A stretch of 64,000 nt of DNA. Origin: Streptomyces hokutonensis (lineage in GTDB: Bacteria > Actinomycetota > Actinomycetes > Streptomycetales > Streptomycetaceae). Positions 1-8,870 of the stretch are shown piece by piece. Below the pieces are notes generated by a model, which was not told where the DNA came from, made no database searches, and saw only the letters and a list, made by a program, of their open reading frames with translations. The DNA is taken from contig NZ_BARG01000047.1 of assembly GCF_000376565.1 (NCBI RefSeq), positions 124,001 to 188,000 on the forward strand, read 5' to 3'. Each line of letters opens with the position of its first letter. The stretch's first letter is position 1. The translations under genes were made by a program, and so were the position numbers.

Positions 1-1
1 A

Positions 2-496
2 GCGCTCACCCTGCTCATCATCGTGCTGCTCATCGGCGTACCGGCCGTCTATCTGGCGATCTCCGCGAACCAGAGCCGCAACAGCGGCAAGGACAAGGAG
101 GCCAAGTACTCGGCGACCGGCCTCACCGTGGGCTGGCCCTCCAAGGTCCAGCGCCGCCTCTACCAGGTACCGGTCCCGCACCCGGCGGAGGAAGTCGCCT
201 TCTACGAGACCAACAACTGGAAGACCAGCCGCCTCTACGTCCAGTTCCAGACCTCCGAGGCGGGCCTCGACACCTTCCTCGCGGGCATAGGGGTCGACCG
301 GGACACGCTGAAGAAGAACGACATCACCATCAGCGACCGCGACCAGAAGATCACCGGCTGGAAGTTCACCCGCCCCGGCCCCTGGTGGGGCGTGGTCAAC
401 AAGCAGAAGGACCCGGCCCCCACCCAGGACGTCGTGGTGAACCTGTCCGATCCGGCCCTCCCCATGGTCTACGTCGTCTCCCGCACCGTTCCCTAG
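2..496 (+). CDS. Membrane-anchored protein of unknown function (5' end outside window)
   Basis: The reading frame is already open at base 2, so the true start lies upstream. The visible part begins inside a hydrophobic segment (LTLLIIVLLIGVPAVYLAIS), which reads as one membrane anchor. About 140 mostly polar residues follow, rich in Lys, Asp and Trp, probably facing outside the cell. No cysteine lipobox, catalytic motif or repeat is visible. It ends at a TAG followed by a GC-rich hairpin (503-523), so it is probably the last gene of its transcript. I do not recognise the family. Confidence 0.7.
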   Translation, partial: ALTLLIIVLLIGVPAVYLAISANQSRNSGKDKEAKYSATGLTVGWPSKVQRRLYQVPVPHPAEEVAFYETNNWKTSRLYVQFQTSEAGLDTFLAGIGVDRDTLKKNDITISDRDQKITGWKFTRPGPWWGVVNKQKDPAPTQDVVVNLSDPALPMVYVVSRTVP

Positions 497-502
497 CGGG
501 GC

Positions 503-523
503 GCCCCGGCCGGTCGCCGGGGC
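503..523 (+). terminator. GC-rich hairpin after the first gene
   Basis: Perfect 8-bp arms GCCCCGGC and GCCGGGGC are separated by the 5-base loop CGGTC, starting 7 bases after the stop codon. There is no U-run, which is usual for Streptomyces terminators. Position and symmetry suggest transcription termination before the helicase gene. Confidence 0.55.
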
Positions 524-593
524 CGATTGTCAGACCCCGCCCGTAGAGTCGAAGACAGCTGACACGACTGACGGGCGGGAGGTGACAGGACGT

Positions 594-3428
594 ATGACGG
601 ACACGGCACTCATGGAGCAGATCTCCGTACGGCTGGCCGCGGTCTTCCTGCCGTCCCCCGTCGTCCCCCGCGAGGGCCGCGTCGCCTTCTGGGACCCCGA
701 CGGCGAGCGCGCCCTCCCCGAGGCCGAAGAGGGCGTGGAACAGACCGAGTTGACGGTCGTGCGACGACAGGGCGCAGCGGTCCGCCGCAGGTCCGCCCCC
801 GCGTTCACCCTGCCGATCGAAGCCGCGCTGCCCCTCCTCGTGCGCGCCCGTCGCGACCCCACGGCCCATCCCGCCACCGCCTGCTGGGGCGCCGCCGCCC
901 TGCACGCACTGCGGCTCGCCGCCCGCGGCCGACTGCTCCCCGGCCTCACCGCGACCGGCCACGACGCCTGGCGGGCCGGCCCCCTGGAGCCCGAGGACAT
1001 CGCACACGTCCGCGCGGTCGCGGCGGCCCTCCCGTACGAGGGGCACGCCGTCCCGCTGCCCGGCCCGGGCCCGCTCCGGCTGCCCGAGCCGGAAGCGCTG
1101 ATGCGGTCCTTCCTGGACGCCGTCGCGGACACTCTGCCCCGCACCCCGGCCGCGCCGTACACCTCCGGGATGCCCTTCGCGGCCCGCCCGCCGCAGCGCC
1201 TGCGCGACGCCCAGGACTGGGCCGCCGAGGTCGCCGCCGGCATGGACGCGGGCGTGCGGATCTCGCTCCGCCTGGACCTCTCGGCCTACGACCTGTTCGA
1301 CGACGGCGGCCGGGTGCGCAGCGCGGGCGCGGCGATCGTCCAGGTGCACAGCCTCGCCGACCCCACCCTCGTGGTCGACGCGGCGGCCCTGTGGGCGGGC
1401 ACGGCGGACAGCGCCTTCGGCCCCCGCGCGCGCGTGGACGCCGCGTTGGCCGTACGCCGGGCCGCCCGCGTCTGGCCCCCGCTGGACCGCCTCACCGAGC
1501 AGGACGTGCCCGACGTACTCGCCCTCTCCGAGGAGGAGTTGGGCGATCTGCTCGGCATGGCGGCCACCCGGCTCGCGGCGGCCGGGGTCGCCGTCCACTG
1601 GCCCCGGGACCTGGCGCAGGACCTGACGGTGTCCGCCGTGGTCCGGTCCGCACCGGGCTCGGCGACCGACGGCACGGGCTTCTTCGAGAGCGAGGAACTC
1701 CTCCAGTTCCGCTGGCAGTTGGCGCTCGGCGGCGACCCGCTCACCGAGGCCGAGATGGACACCCTCGCCGAGGCCCACCGCCCGGTCGTACGACTGCGGG
1801 ACCAGTGGGTCCTCGTCGACCCGGCCCTCGTCCGCAAGGCCCGCAAACGCGAACTCGGCCTGCTCGACCCGGTCGACGCGCTGTCCGCCGCGCTCACGGG
1901 CACGGCGGAGGTGGACGGCGAACAGGTGGAGGCCGTCCCGGTCGGCGCGCTGGCCGTCCTGCGCGACCGCCTGACGGCGGGCATCCAGCCGGCCGAACCA
2001 CCGGCCGGCCTCCAGGCCACCCTCCGGGACTACCAACTCCGGGGCCTGGCCTGGCTCGACCTGATGACCTCCCTCGGCCTCGGCGGCTGCCTCGCCGACG
2101 ACATGGGCCTCGGCAAGACCATCACCCTCATCGCCCTCCACCTGCGCCGCGCACACCGCGCCCCCACCCTCGTGATCTGCCCCGCCTCCCTCCTCGGCAA
2201 CTGGCAGCGGGAGATCACCCGCTTCGCCCCCGGAGTCCCCGTCCGCCGCTTCCACGGCGCGGACCGCACCCTGGAGGACCTGACCGGCGGCTTCGTCCTC
2301 ACGACGTACGGCACGATGCGCTCGGCGGCGGCAACGCTCGCCCAGCAGCCGTGGGGCATGGTCGTCGCGGACGAGGCACAGCACGTCAAGAACCCGTACT
2401 CGGCGACCGCGAAGGCCCTGCGCACGATCCCGTCGCCCGCGCGCGTGGCCCTGACCGGCACCCCGGTCGAGAACAACCTCTCCGAGCTCTGGGCCCTGCT
2501 CGACTGGACGACCCCCGGACTCCTCGGCCCCCTGAAGTCCTTCCGTGCCCGGCACGCGCGCGCGGTGGAGAACGGCGAGGACGAGGAGGCGGTGACCCGA
2601 CTCGCCCGCCTGGTCCGCCCGTTCCTCCTGCGCCGCAAGAAGTCCGACCCCGGCATCGTCCCCGAGCTGCCGCCCAAGACGGAGACCGACCACCCGGTCC
2701 CGCTCACCCGCGAACAGGCCTCGCTCTACGAGGCGGTGGTGCGCGAATCGATGCTGGCGATCGAGACGACCGAGGGCATCGCGCGCCGGGGCCTGGTCCT
2801 CAAGCTCCTCACCTCGCTCAAACAGATCTGCGACCACCCGGCGCTGTACCTCAAGGAGGAGCACACGGCGGCACAGGCGGGCGGTGACCGCCTCGCCGCC
2901 CGCTCCGGCAAACTCGCCCTGCTGGACGAGCTGTTGGACACGCTGCTGTCGGAGGACGGTTCCGCGATCGTCTTCACGCAGTACGTCGGCATGGCCCGCC
3001 TGATCACCGCCCATCTGTCCGCCCGCGCGGTCCCGGTCGAGCTGCTCCACGGCGGCACACCGGTACCGGAGCGGGAGCGCATGGTGGACCGCTTCCAGGA
3101 CGGCGCGACCCCGGTCCTGGTCCTGTCCCTGAAGGCCGCGGGCACCGGCCTGAACCTCACCCGCGCGGGCCACGTCGTCCACTTCGACCGCTGGTGGAAC
3201 CCGGCGGTCGAGGAACAGGCCACGGACCGCGCGTACCGCATCGGCCAGACCCAGCCGGTCCAGGTCCACCGCCTCATCACCGAGGGCACGGTCGAGGACC
3301 GCATCGCCGAAATGCTTGAATCCAAGCGGGCGTTGGCCGACGCGATCCTCGGCTCCGGCGAGTCGTCCCTGACCGAACTGACGGACCGGGAGCTGTCGGA
3401 CCTGGTGCGGTTGCGGAGGGAGTCGTGA
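594..3428 (+). CDS. SNF2-family DNA-dependent ATPase / DEAD-box-like helicase
   Basis: Product of 944 residues. The C-terminal half has a full Swi2/Snf2 motor: motif I DDMGLGKT near residue 500, the DEAQ box (VVADEAQHVKN) near 590, TGTPVENN near 620 and motif VI QATDRAYRIGQTQPV near 875. The N-terminal half resembles the SNF2-associated region of bacterial HepA/RapA-like translocases. It probably moves along duplex DNA or displaces bound proteins. I chose ATG 594 because the alternative GTG at 582 lies inside the Shine-Dalgarno sequence GGGAGGTG (578-584). The stop overlaps the start of the SWIM gene (GTGA), so the two proteins are made together and probably act together. Confidence 0.9.
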   Translation: MTDTALMEQISVRLAAVFLPSPVVPREGRVAFWDPDGERALPEAEEGVEQTELTVVRRQGAAVRRRSAPAFTLPIEAALPLLVRARRDPTAHPATACWGAAALHALRLAARGRLLPGLTATGHDAWRAGPLEPEDIAHVRAVAAALPYEGHAVPLPGPGPLRLPEPEALMRSFLDAVADTLPRTPAAPYTSGMPFAARPPQRLRDAQDWAAEVAAGMDAGVRISLRLDLSAYDLFDDGGRVRSAGAAIVQVHSLADPTLVVDAAALWAGTADSAFGPRARVDAALAVRRAARVWPPLDRLTEQDVPDVLALSEEELGDLLGMAATRLAAAGVAVHWPRDLAQDLTVSAVVRSAPGSATDGTGFFESEELLQFRWQLALGGDPLTEAEMDTLAEAHRPVVRLRDQWVLVDPALVRKARKRELGLLDPVDALSAALTGTAEVDGEQVEAVPVGALAVLRDRLTAGIQPAEPPAGLQATLRDYQLRGLAWLDLMTSLGLGGCLADDMGLGKTITLIALHLRRAHRAPTLVICPASLLGNWQREITRFAPGVPVRRFHGADRTLEDLTGGFVLTTYGTMRSAAATLAQQPWGMVVADEAQHVKNPYSATAKALRTIPSPARVALTGTPVENNLSELWALLDWTTPGLLGPLKSFRARHARAVENGEDEEAVTRLARLVRPFLLRRKKSDPGIVPELPPKTETDHPVPLTREQASLYEAVVRESMLAIETTEGIARRGLVLKLLTSLKQICDHPALYLKEEHTAAQAGGDRLAARSGKLALLDELLDTLLSEDGSAIVFTQYVGMARLITAHLSARAVPVELLHGGTPVPERERMVDRFQDGATPVLVLSLKAAGTGLNLTRAGHVVHFDRWWNPAVEEQATDRAYRIGQTQPVQVHRLITEGTVEDRIAEMLESKRALADAILGSGESSLTELTDRELSDLVRLRRES

Positions 3429-5884
3429 CGGGAGTGGAGGGGAGTGCGCAGGGCACGGGCGAAGCGGAACGCGACGTAGAACTCGCGGTGGGCGAAAGCG
3501 AGTCGGGGCCGACGCGGCCCGCGCCGGGCGAGAGCGAAGAGCCCGAGCAGCCGACCGCGCGCCCCGCCGACCTGGCACGACAGGCACTTCGGGCGGCGCG
3601 TGAGCGGCGTGAGCGGGGGGCGGAGAAGTCCGCGGGGCATGCGGCGGTTCCTGGGGACCCGGTGGTCAACACGCCTGTGCCGGCCGGTTCTGAGGGGTCG
3701 GTGTCCCGCGCGCCCCGGGCGACCGGTGCTGGGAAGCCGGTGTCGCGCGCGTCTGTGTCGTCTGGTTCCGAGGCGTCGGTGTTCCGTGCGCCTGTGTCGG
3801 CCGAGCCCGGGGAGTTGGTGTCCCGCGCGTCTGTGTCGTCTGGTTCCGAGGTGTCGGTGTCGCGTGCGCCTGTGTCGGCCGGTTCTGGGGAGTCGGTGTC
3901 CCGCGCGCCCGGGCCCAACGATCCCGAGGCGTCGGCGTCCCCCGCTCCCGTGGTGACCGGGGCCGAGGACACGACGGTCACCGCACCCCCGGCCGCCGAT
4001 CCCGCACCGCCCGCCCCACGCCCCGGTGACGCAGCCCGCGCCGCGCTGCGCGCCGCCCTGCCGGTCCGACGCGAGGCAACCGCACCGGCCGCCGCCTCCG
4101 AGGACACCCGTGCCGAACCGGAGGCTCCCCACCCCGTGGAGCAGCCGGGTGACCCCCTGGCGCCTCCTGCCTCCGCTCCCGCCCTCGGCGACCGCGCCCC
4201 CGATCAGCCGTCCGCCCGTCCCGCCGACCTCGCCCGCGAGGCACTGCGAGCTGCCCGGCGGGAGAGTCAGCAGGCCCGGACTGACGTAGGGAGCAAGGGG
4301 GTTGAGCCCGCGCCCCGATCATCCCGCCGGACATCCGCCCCCTCCAGCACCCGCACCACCACGACCGGCACCGCACGAACCCGTGCCCAAGTGCCCGGCG
4401 CTGTCGACGCCAACCGAGCGCGCGCCGTACGGGACATGCTCGCCGGCGCTTTCCGGATGCCTGAGGACGACGACCCCGCCACGGTGCCGCCCACCGACAA
4501 CGCCCCCGAAGACCAAGCGAGTTGGAACGAACGGACGCAGGACCACACCGAGCTCCGAGCCACGGCCGCAACCCCCAACCCCGTCTCGACAACTCCCATC
4601 CCCACAACCCCCGCCTCCATGGCCGCCCCCACCCGCGACGGCGACCTCCGCCGCACCTTCCCCGCGTTCCCGCCCAGGCCCTCAGACGATGCCGGCTTCG
4701 CCGAGACCTGGTGGGGCAACGCCTGGGTCACCGCGTTGGAGGAAGGCGCGCTGGACGCCAAGCGGCTTGCGCGCGGGCGGGGTTACGCCGAGAAGGGCCA
4801 CGTCGACGCGATCACCGTGACGCCTGGGCTGGTGCTCGCGTATGTGCAGGGCAGCCGCCCCCGCCCGTACCGCGTACAGGTGCGGTTGCGGACGCTCGAC
4901 GACGGCGACTGGGACCGGTTCCTGGATGCCGCCGCCGAGCGGCCCGGGCACATCGCCGCACTGCTCGACAAGGAGATGCCCAAGTCCCTTGCCGAGTGCG
5001 GGGTTCCGTTGCTGCCGGGGCCCGGTGATCTGGACCCGCACTGCAGTTGCCCTGACGTCGGACACCCCTGCAAGCACGCCGCCGCCCTCTGCTATCAGAC
5101 CGCGCGCCTCCTCGACGCCGACCCCTTCGTGCTGCTCCTGCTGCGCGGCCGGGGCGAACGCCCGCTGCTCGACGCGTTGTCCCGCCGCAACGCGACCCGG
5201 GCCGCCCGCGCCGCCCAGGACCAGGAACCGGCCCCGCTCCCCGGCGTGCGGGCCACGGACGCCCTGGCGACGGAACGCCGACTCCCGCCGCTCCCACCCC
5301 CGTTGCCCACACCCCCGCACCCCGAGCAGCCTCCCGTGTACCCGGCGTCACCCGGCGGCCCGGACCCCTTCGCCCTCGACCAGCTGGCGACCGACGCCGC
5401 CGCCCGAGCGCACGCGCTGCTCAGCACCGGTCGCGATCCGGTCGGGGAGCTGACCCTGTGGCAGGACGCGGTACGGCTCGCCGCCGCCCGCCCGGGTTCG
5501 GGGCTGACCGCCACCACCCGCTCCCTCTACGCCTCCCTCGCCAAGGCCACCGGACGCACCCCGGGCGACCTGGCGCGCGCGGTCGCCGCCTGGCGGCAGG
5601 GCGGCATCGAGGGGCTCGCGGTGCTGGAGGAGCCCTGGGATCCGCCGGCCGGCCGCTTCGACCGGGCCCGCCCGCTGCTCCTCGCCGCCGACCTCCCGGC
5701 TTTCAGGCCCTGGCACAACCACCTCACCCACCCCCACGGCCATGTCCAACTCCGCCTGGGCCGCGACGGGTTGTGGTACGCCTACGAGTCCGAACCGGGC
5801 CACGACGACTGGTGGCCCAGAGGCACCCCCGACCTCGACCCGGTCGGCGCGCTCACGGGCCTGGGCGCCCCCGGTGACCTCTGA
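3425..5884 (+). CDS. SWIM zinc-finger protein coupled to the SNF2 ATPase
   Basis: Product of 819 residues. The SWIM motif is C540-x-C542-x6-C549-x-H551, which binds zinc and usually mediates DNA or protein contacts. The conserved part (about 390-560, starting near FAETWWGNAWV) and the C-terminal alpha-helical part surround it. The first 350 residues are Pro/Ser/Ala-rich and look disordered. They contain six 13-residue tandem repeats (93-170) and three copies of a basic amphipathic motif of the form RPADLAR-x-ALRAA near residues 46, 208 and 283. The GTG start overlaps the helicase stop, so this is very likely its partner. SNF2-SWIM gene pairs recur in actinomycetes; their cellular task is not established to my knowledge. 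Confidence 0.85.
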   Translation: MTGVEGSAQGTGEAERDVELAVGESESGPTRPAPGESEEPEQPTARPADLARQALRAARERRERGAEKSAGHAAVPGDPVVNTPVPAGSEGSVSRAPRATGAGKPVSRASVSSGSEASVFRAPVSAEPGELVSRASVSSGSEVSVSRAPVSAGSGESVSRAPGPNDPEASASPAPVVTGAEDTTVTAPPAADPAPPAPRPGDAARAALRAALPVRREATAPAAASEDTRAEPEAPHPVEQPGDPLAPPASAPALGDRAPDQPSARPADLAREALRAARRESQQARTDVGSKGVEPAPRSSRRTSAPSSTRTTTTGTARTRAQVPGAVDANRARAVRDMLAGAFRMPEDDDPATVPPTDNAPEDQASWNERTQDHTELRATAATPNPVSTTPIPTTPASMAAPTRDGDLRRTFPAFPPRPSDDAGFAETWWGNAWVTALEEGALDAKRLARGRGYAEKGHVDAITVTPGLVLAYVQGSRPRPYRVQVRLRTLDDGDWDRFLDAAAERPGHIAALLDKEMPKSLAECGVPLLPGPGDLDPHCSCPDVGHPCKHAAALCYQTARLLDADPFVLLLLRGRGERPLLDALSRRNATRAARAAQDQEPAPLPGVRATDALATERRLPPLPPPLPTPPHPEQPPVYPASPGGPDPFALDQLATDAAARAHALLSTGRDPVGELTLWQDAVRLAAARPGSGLTATTRSLYASLAKATGRTPGDLARAVAAWRQGGIEGLAVLEEPWDPPAGRFDRARPLLLAADLPAFRPWHNHLTHPHGHVQLRLGRDGLWYAYESEPGHDDWWPRGTPDLDPVGALTGLGAPGDL
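3701..3934 (+). repeat. Six 39-bp in-frame tandem repeats inside the SWIM gene
   Basis: Six consecutive 13-codon units with consensus VSRAPVSSGSEAS lie in the disordered N-terminal region. Units 2 (3740-3778) and 4 (3818-3856) differ by only a few bases, so the array looks recently expanded and is likely to vary in copy number between strains. Confidence 0.8.
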
Positions 5885-6012
5885 GCCGCAGCTCACCCAC
5901 CGCCCACGCCCCGCCCGACGTCCGGTGAAGGCGATGTGAGGGTCCCCACCGAAGTGTGGGAGCCGGGTGCGGAGACCGGGGGCCCCACAGCCGGGCCGTA
6001 AGAAACGGCGGT

Positions 6013-6018
6013 TACGTT
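6013..6018 (+). promoter_or_regulatory. -10 element of a leaderless promoter for the PcaL-like gene
   Basis: TACGTT lies 6 bases before the GTG at 6025, so transcription would begin at or next to the start codon. No good Shine-Dalgarno precedes the GTG and no clear -35 hexamer is visible. Confidence 0.5.
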
Positions 6019-6024
6019 GGAGCG

Positions 6025-7326
6025 GTGAGCGACATGAACAACAGCCCCGCCCTCCAGTACCGCTTCGACGGCCCCGAGGACGCCCCGGTTCTCATCCTGG
6101 GCCCCTCGCTCGGGACGACGTGGCACATGTTCGACCGCCAGGTGCCCGAGCTGGCGAAGCAGTGGCGGGTCTTCCGGTTCGACCTGCCGGGCCACGGCGG
6201 CTCGCCCGCGCATCCGGCCGGCGCGGTCTCCGACCTGGCCGACCGGCTGCTCGCCACCCTCGACGCGCTCGGCGTGCAGCGCTTCGGCTACGCGGGCTGC
6301 GCGCTCGGCGGCGCGGTCGGTCTCGAACTGGTCCTTCGCCACCCGGAGCGGGTGGCCTCGCTGGCGCTGATCGCCGCCTCGCCCCGCTTCGGCACGGCGG
6401 ACGAGTTCCGCCAGCGCGGGGTGATCGTGCGCACCAACGGGCTCGACCCCATCGCCCGCACCTCGCCCGAGCGCTGGTTCACCGGCGGTTTCGCCGCCAC
6501 ACAGCCCGCGATCACCGAGTGGGCCGTACAGATGGTGCGCACCACCGACCCCGGCTGCTACATCGCCGCGTGCGAGGCGCTCGCCGCGTTCGACGTACGG
6601 TCCGAACTCGCCCGTATCGGTGTGCCGACCCTCGTCCTGGTCGGCTCGGACGACCAGGTCACAGGGCCTGCCGAGGCCCGCACCCTGGTCGCCGGCATCC
6701 CGGACGCCCGCCTCGCGGTCGTACCCGGTGCCTCGCACCTGGTCCCGGTCGAGCAGCCCGCCGCCGTCACCGACCTCCTGGTCCGGCACTTCTCCACCGC
6801 CTGGCAGCCGCCCTACGACCAGTCCACCGGGCAGATGGCCATCGTGGCGCCCCCGGTCAGGCCGGTCCTCGCCGCGCCGCAGCAGGTCGCGCCCATCGCC
6901 GAGATCGCGCCGCCGCCTCCCGCACCGCCACAGGTCATGGGCCGTCCGGATCCCTACGACGCCGGGATCAAGGTCCGCCGGGAGGTGCTCGGCGACGCGC
7001 ATGTGGACCGGGCGCTGGCACAGGCGGACGAGTTCTCCGGGGACTTCCAGGAGTTCATCACGCGCTACGCGTGGGGCGAGATCTGGGACCGGCCCGGCCT
7101 CGACCGGCGTTCGCGCAGCTGTGTCACGCTCACCGCGCTGGTCGCGGGCGGTCACCTGGACGAACTGGCCTTCCACACCCGGGCGGCGCTGCGCAACGGC
7201 CTCACCCCGGTCGAGATCAAGGAGGTGCTGCTGCAGGCGGCCGTGTACTGCGGAGTGCCCGCGGCGAACAGCGCCTTCAAGGTCGCCCAGCAGGTCATCC
7301 GCGAGGAGACGACCCCCACGGAGTGA
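6025..7326 (+). CDS. PcaL-like fusion: enol-lactonase-type alpha/beta hydrolase + 4-carboxymuconolactone decarboxylase domain
   Basis: Product of 433 residues. Residues 10-265 are an alpha/beta hydrolase similar to 3-oxoadipate enol-lactonase (PcaD). A Pro-rich linker follows, then residues 315-430 are a PcaC-type gamma-carboxymuconolactone decarboxylase domain (HTRAALRNGLT, YCGVPAANSAF). This is the PcaL architecture of the protocatechuate pathway. The nucleophile elbow, normally G-x-S-x-G, reads GCALG, so the serine is Ala93. Acid D209/D210 and H238 remain. The gene stands alone with no other pca genes, so it may not work in protocatechuate breakdown. GTG 6025 is chosen because of the leaderless -10; ATG 6034 is an alternative. 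Confidence 0.8.
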   Translation: MSDMNNSPALQYRFDGPEDAPVLILGPSLGTTWHMFDRQVPELAKQWRVFRFDLPGHGGSPAHPAGAVSDLADRLLATLDALGVQRFGYAGCALGGAVGLELVLRHPERVASLALIAASPRFGTADEFRQRGVIVRTNGLDPIARTSPERWFTGGFAATQPAITEWAVQMVRTTDPGCYIAACEALAAFDVRSELARIGVPTLVLVGSDDQVTGPAEARTLVAGIPDARLAVVPGASHLVPVEQPAAVTDLLVRHFSTAWQPPYDQSTGQMAIVAPPVRPVLAAPQQVAPIAEIAPPPPAPPQVMGRPDPYDAGIKVRREVLGDAHVDRALAQADEFSGDFQEFITRYAWGEIWDRPGLDRRSRSCVTLTALVAGGHLDELAFHTRAALRNGLTPVEIKEVLLQAAVYCGVPAANSAFKVAQQVIREETTPTE

Positions 7327-7396
7327 TCTTCAGCCCGGTACCGAAAGCACCAGTCTCGGCTGCCCGCACGGAGCCGGGCAGCGGCAGGATGGACCC

Positions 7397-8041
7397 ATGA
7401 CGCTCACCACGCTCACCAAGAAGTCGCACGCCTGCATCCGTCTGGAGAAGGACGGCCGGACGCTCGTCATCGACCCCGGCACCTTCACCGAGGAGGACGC
7501 CGCGGTCGGCGCGGACGCGATCCTGGTCACGCACGAGCACCTCGACCACTTCAACGAGGACCGCCTGCGGGCCGGCCTGGAGGCCAACCCGGCCGCCGAG
7601 ATCTGGACCCTGAAGTCGGTCGCGGACCAGCTCTCCGCCGCCTTCCCGGGCCGCGTGCACACCGTCGGCCACGGCGACACCTTCACGGCGGCGGGCTTCG
7701 ACGTCCAGGTGCACGGCGAACTGCACGCCGTGATCCACCCCGACATCCCGCGCATCACCAACGTCGGTTACCTCATCGACGCCGGCCGTGTCTTCCACCC
7801 CGGCGACGCCCTCACCGTCCCCGAGCACCCCGTCGAGACCCTGATGCTCCCGGTCATGGCCCCCTGGAGCAAGATCTCCGAGGTCATCGACTACGTCCGC
7901 GAGGTCAAGCCGCAGCGCGCCTACGACATCCACGACGCCCTGCTCACCGACCTCGCCCGCCCGATCTACGACCATCAGATCGGCGCGCTCGGGGGCGCGG
8001 AGCACCTGCGGCTGGCGCCCGGGGACAGCGCGTCGGTCTGA
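7397..8041 (+). CDS. MBL-fold metallo-hydrolase
   Basis: Product of 214 residues with a compact UlaG/YtnP-like metallo-beta-lactamase fold. The metal-binding signature THEHLDHF (residues 47-54) and later His/Asp ligands (HPGD, YDIHD) indicate a di-metal hydrolase. The substrate is unknown; relatives include RNases, lactonases and general metal-dependent hydrolases. A possible leaderless promoter precedes it: CAGGAT at 7385-7390, then 6 bases to the ATG. It is followed after 30 bases by exonuclease III with its own leaderless-type -10. Confidence 0.85.
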   Translation: MTLTTLTKKSHACIRLEKDGRTLVIDPGTFTEEDAAVGADAILVTHEHLDHFNEDRLRAGLEANPAAEIWTLKSVADQLSAAFPGRVHTVGHGDTFTAAGFDVQVHGELHAVIHPDIPRITNVGYLIDAGRVFHPGDALTVPEHPVETLMLPVMAPWSKISEVIDYVREVKPQRAYDIHDALLTDLARPIYDHQIGALGGAEHLRLAPGDSASV

Positions 8042-8058
8042 GTGTCAGTGCCGTTCGG

Positions 8059-8064
8059 TAGGTT
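8059..8064 (+). promoter_or_regulatory. -10 element of a leaderless promoter for exonuclease III
   Basis: TAGGTT, then 7 bases, then the ATG at 8072. This suggests a leaderless mRNA independent of the upstream MBL gene. Confidence 0.5.
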
Positions 8065-8071
8065 GTGAGGC

Positions 8072-8851
8072 ATGCGCATCGCGACCTGGAACGTGAACTC
8101 GATCACCGCCCGTCTGCCGAGGCTCCTGGCCTGGCTGGAGAGCAGCGGCACCGACGTGCTGTGCCTCCAGGAGGCCAAGCTCGCCGAGGCGCAGTTCCCG
8201 TTCGACGAACTGCGCGCGGCGGGCTACGAGGCGGCGGTCAACGCGACCGGCCGGTGGAACGGCGTGGCGGTGCTCTCCCGCGTAGGACTCGAGGACGTGG
8301 TCAAGGGCCTCCCCGGGGACCCCGGTTACGACGGCGTCCAGGAGCCCCGCGCCGTCGCGGCGACCTGCGGCCCGGTCCGCGTCTGGTCGGTGTACGTACC
8401 GAACGGCCGCGAGGTGGACCACCCCCACTACGCGTACAAGCTCCAGTGGTTCGAGGCCCTCAGGGCGGCCGTCGCGGAGGACGCGCGCGGCAGCCGCCCG
8501 TTCGCGGTGCTGGGCGACTACAACGTGGCGCCGACCGACGACGACGTCTTCGACGTGGCCGCCTTCGAGGGCCTCACCCACGTCACCCCGGCCGAGCGCG
8601 CCGCCCTCACCGCCCTGCGCGAGGCGGGCCTCTCGGACGTCGTCCCGCGCCCCCTCAAGTACGACCACCCGTACACGTACTGGGACTACCGCCAGCTCGC
8701 CTTCCCGAAGAACCGCGGCATGCGCATCGATCTGGTCTACGGCAACGAGCCCTTCGCGAAGGCCGTCACCGACTCCTACGTCGACCGCGAGGAGCGCAAG
8801 GGCAAGGGCGCCTCGGACCACGCGCCGGTCGTCGTCGACCTGGACGTCTGA
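8072..8851 (+). CDS. xth: Exodeoxyribonuclease III (AP endonuclease, base excision repair)
   Basis: Product of 259 residues, normal length for the ExoIII/ExoA family. Signatures run in order: ATWNVNSI at the N-terminus, LCLQEAK (metal-binding Glu near residue 34), the GDYNVAP loop near 148-154, and the terminal SDHAPVVVDL containing the catalytic Asp-His pair. It cleaves DNA at abasic sites and removes 3' blocking groups in the cytoplasm. It is convergent with the lipase gene, 19 bases apart. Confidence 0.93.
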   Translation: MRIATWNVNSITARLPRLLAWLESSGTDVLCLQEAKLAEAQFPFDELRAAGYEAAVNATGRWNGVAVLSRVGLEDVVKGLPGDPGYDGVQEPRAVAATCGPVRVWSVYVPNGREVDHPHYAYKLQWFEALRAAVAEDARGSRPFAVLGDYNVAPTDDDVFDVAAFEGLTHVTPAERAALTALREAGLSDVVPRPLKYDHPYTYWDYRQLAFPKNRGMRIDLVYGNEPFAKAVTDSYVDREERKGKGASDHAPVVVDLDV

Positions 8852-8870
8852 CCGGGCCCGTGCCGCCCGC

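Noticed and set aside
582..593. GTG 582 as start of the SNF2 gene
   Set aside because: It is part of the Shine-Dalgarno sequence used by ATG 594.
396..3587. 1063-codon open frame on the minus strand opposite the SNF2 gene
   Set aside because: Arg/Gly/Ala-rich low-complexity translation with no domain; it is the GC-bias shadow of a clear SNF2 gene.
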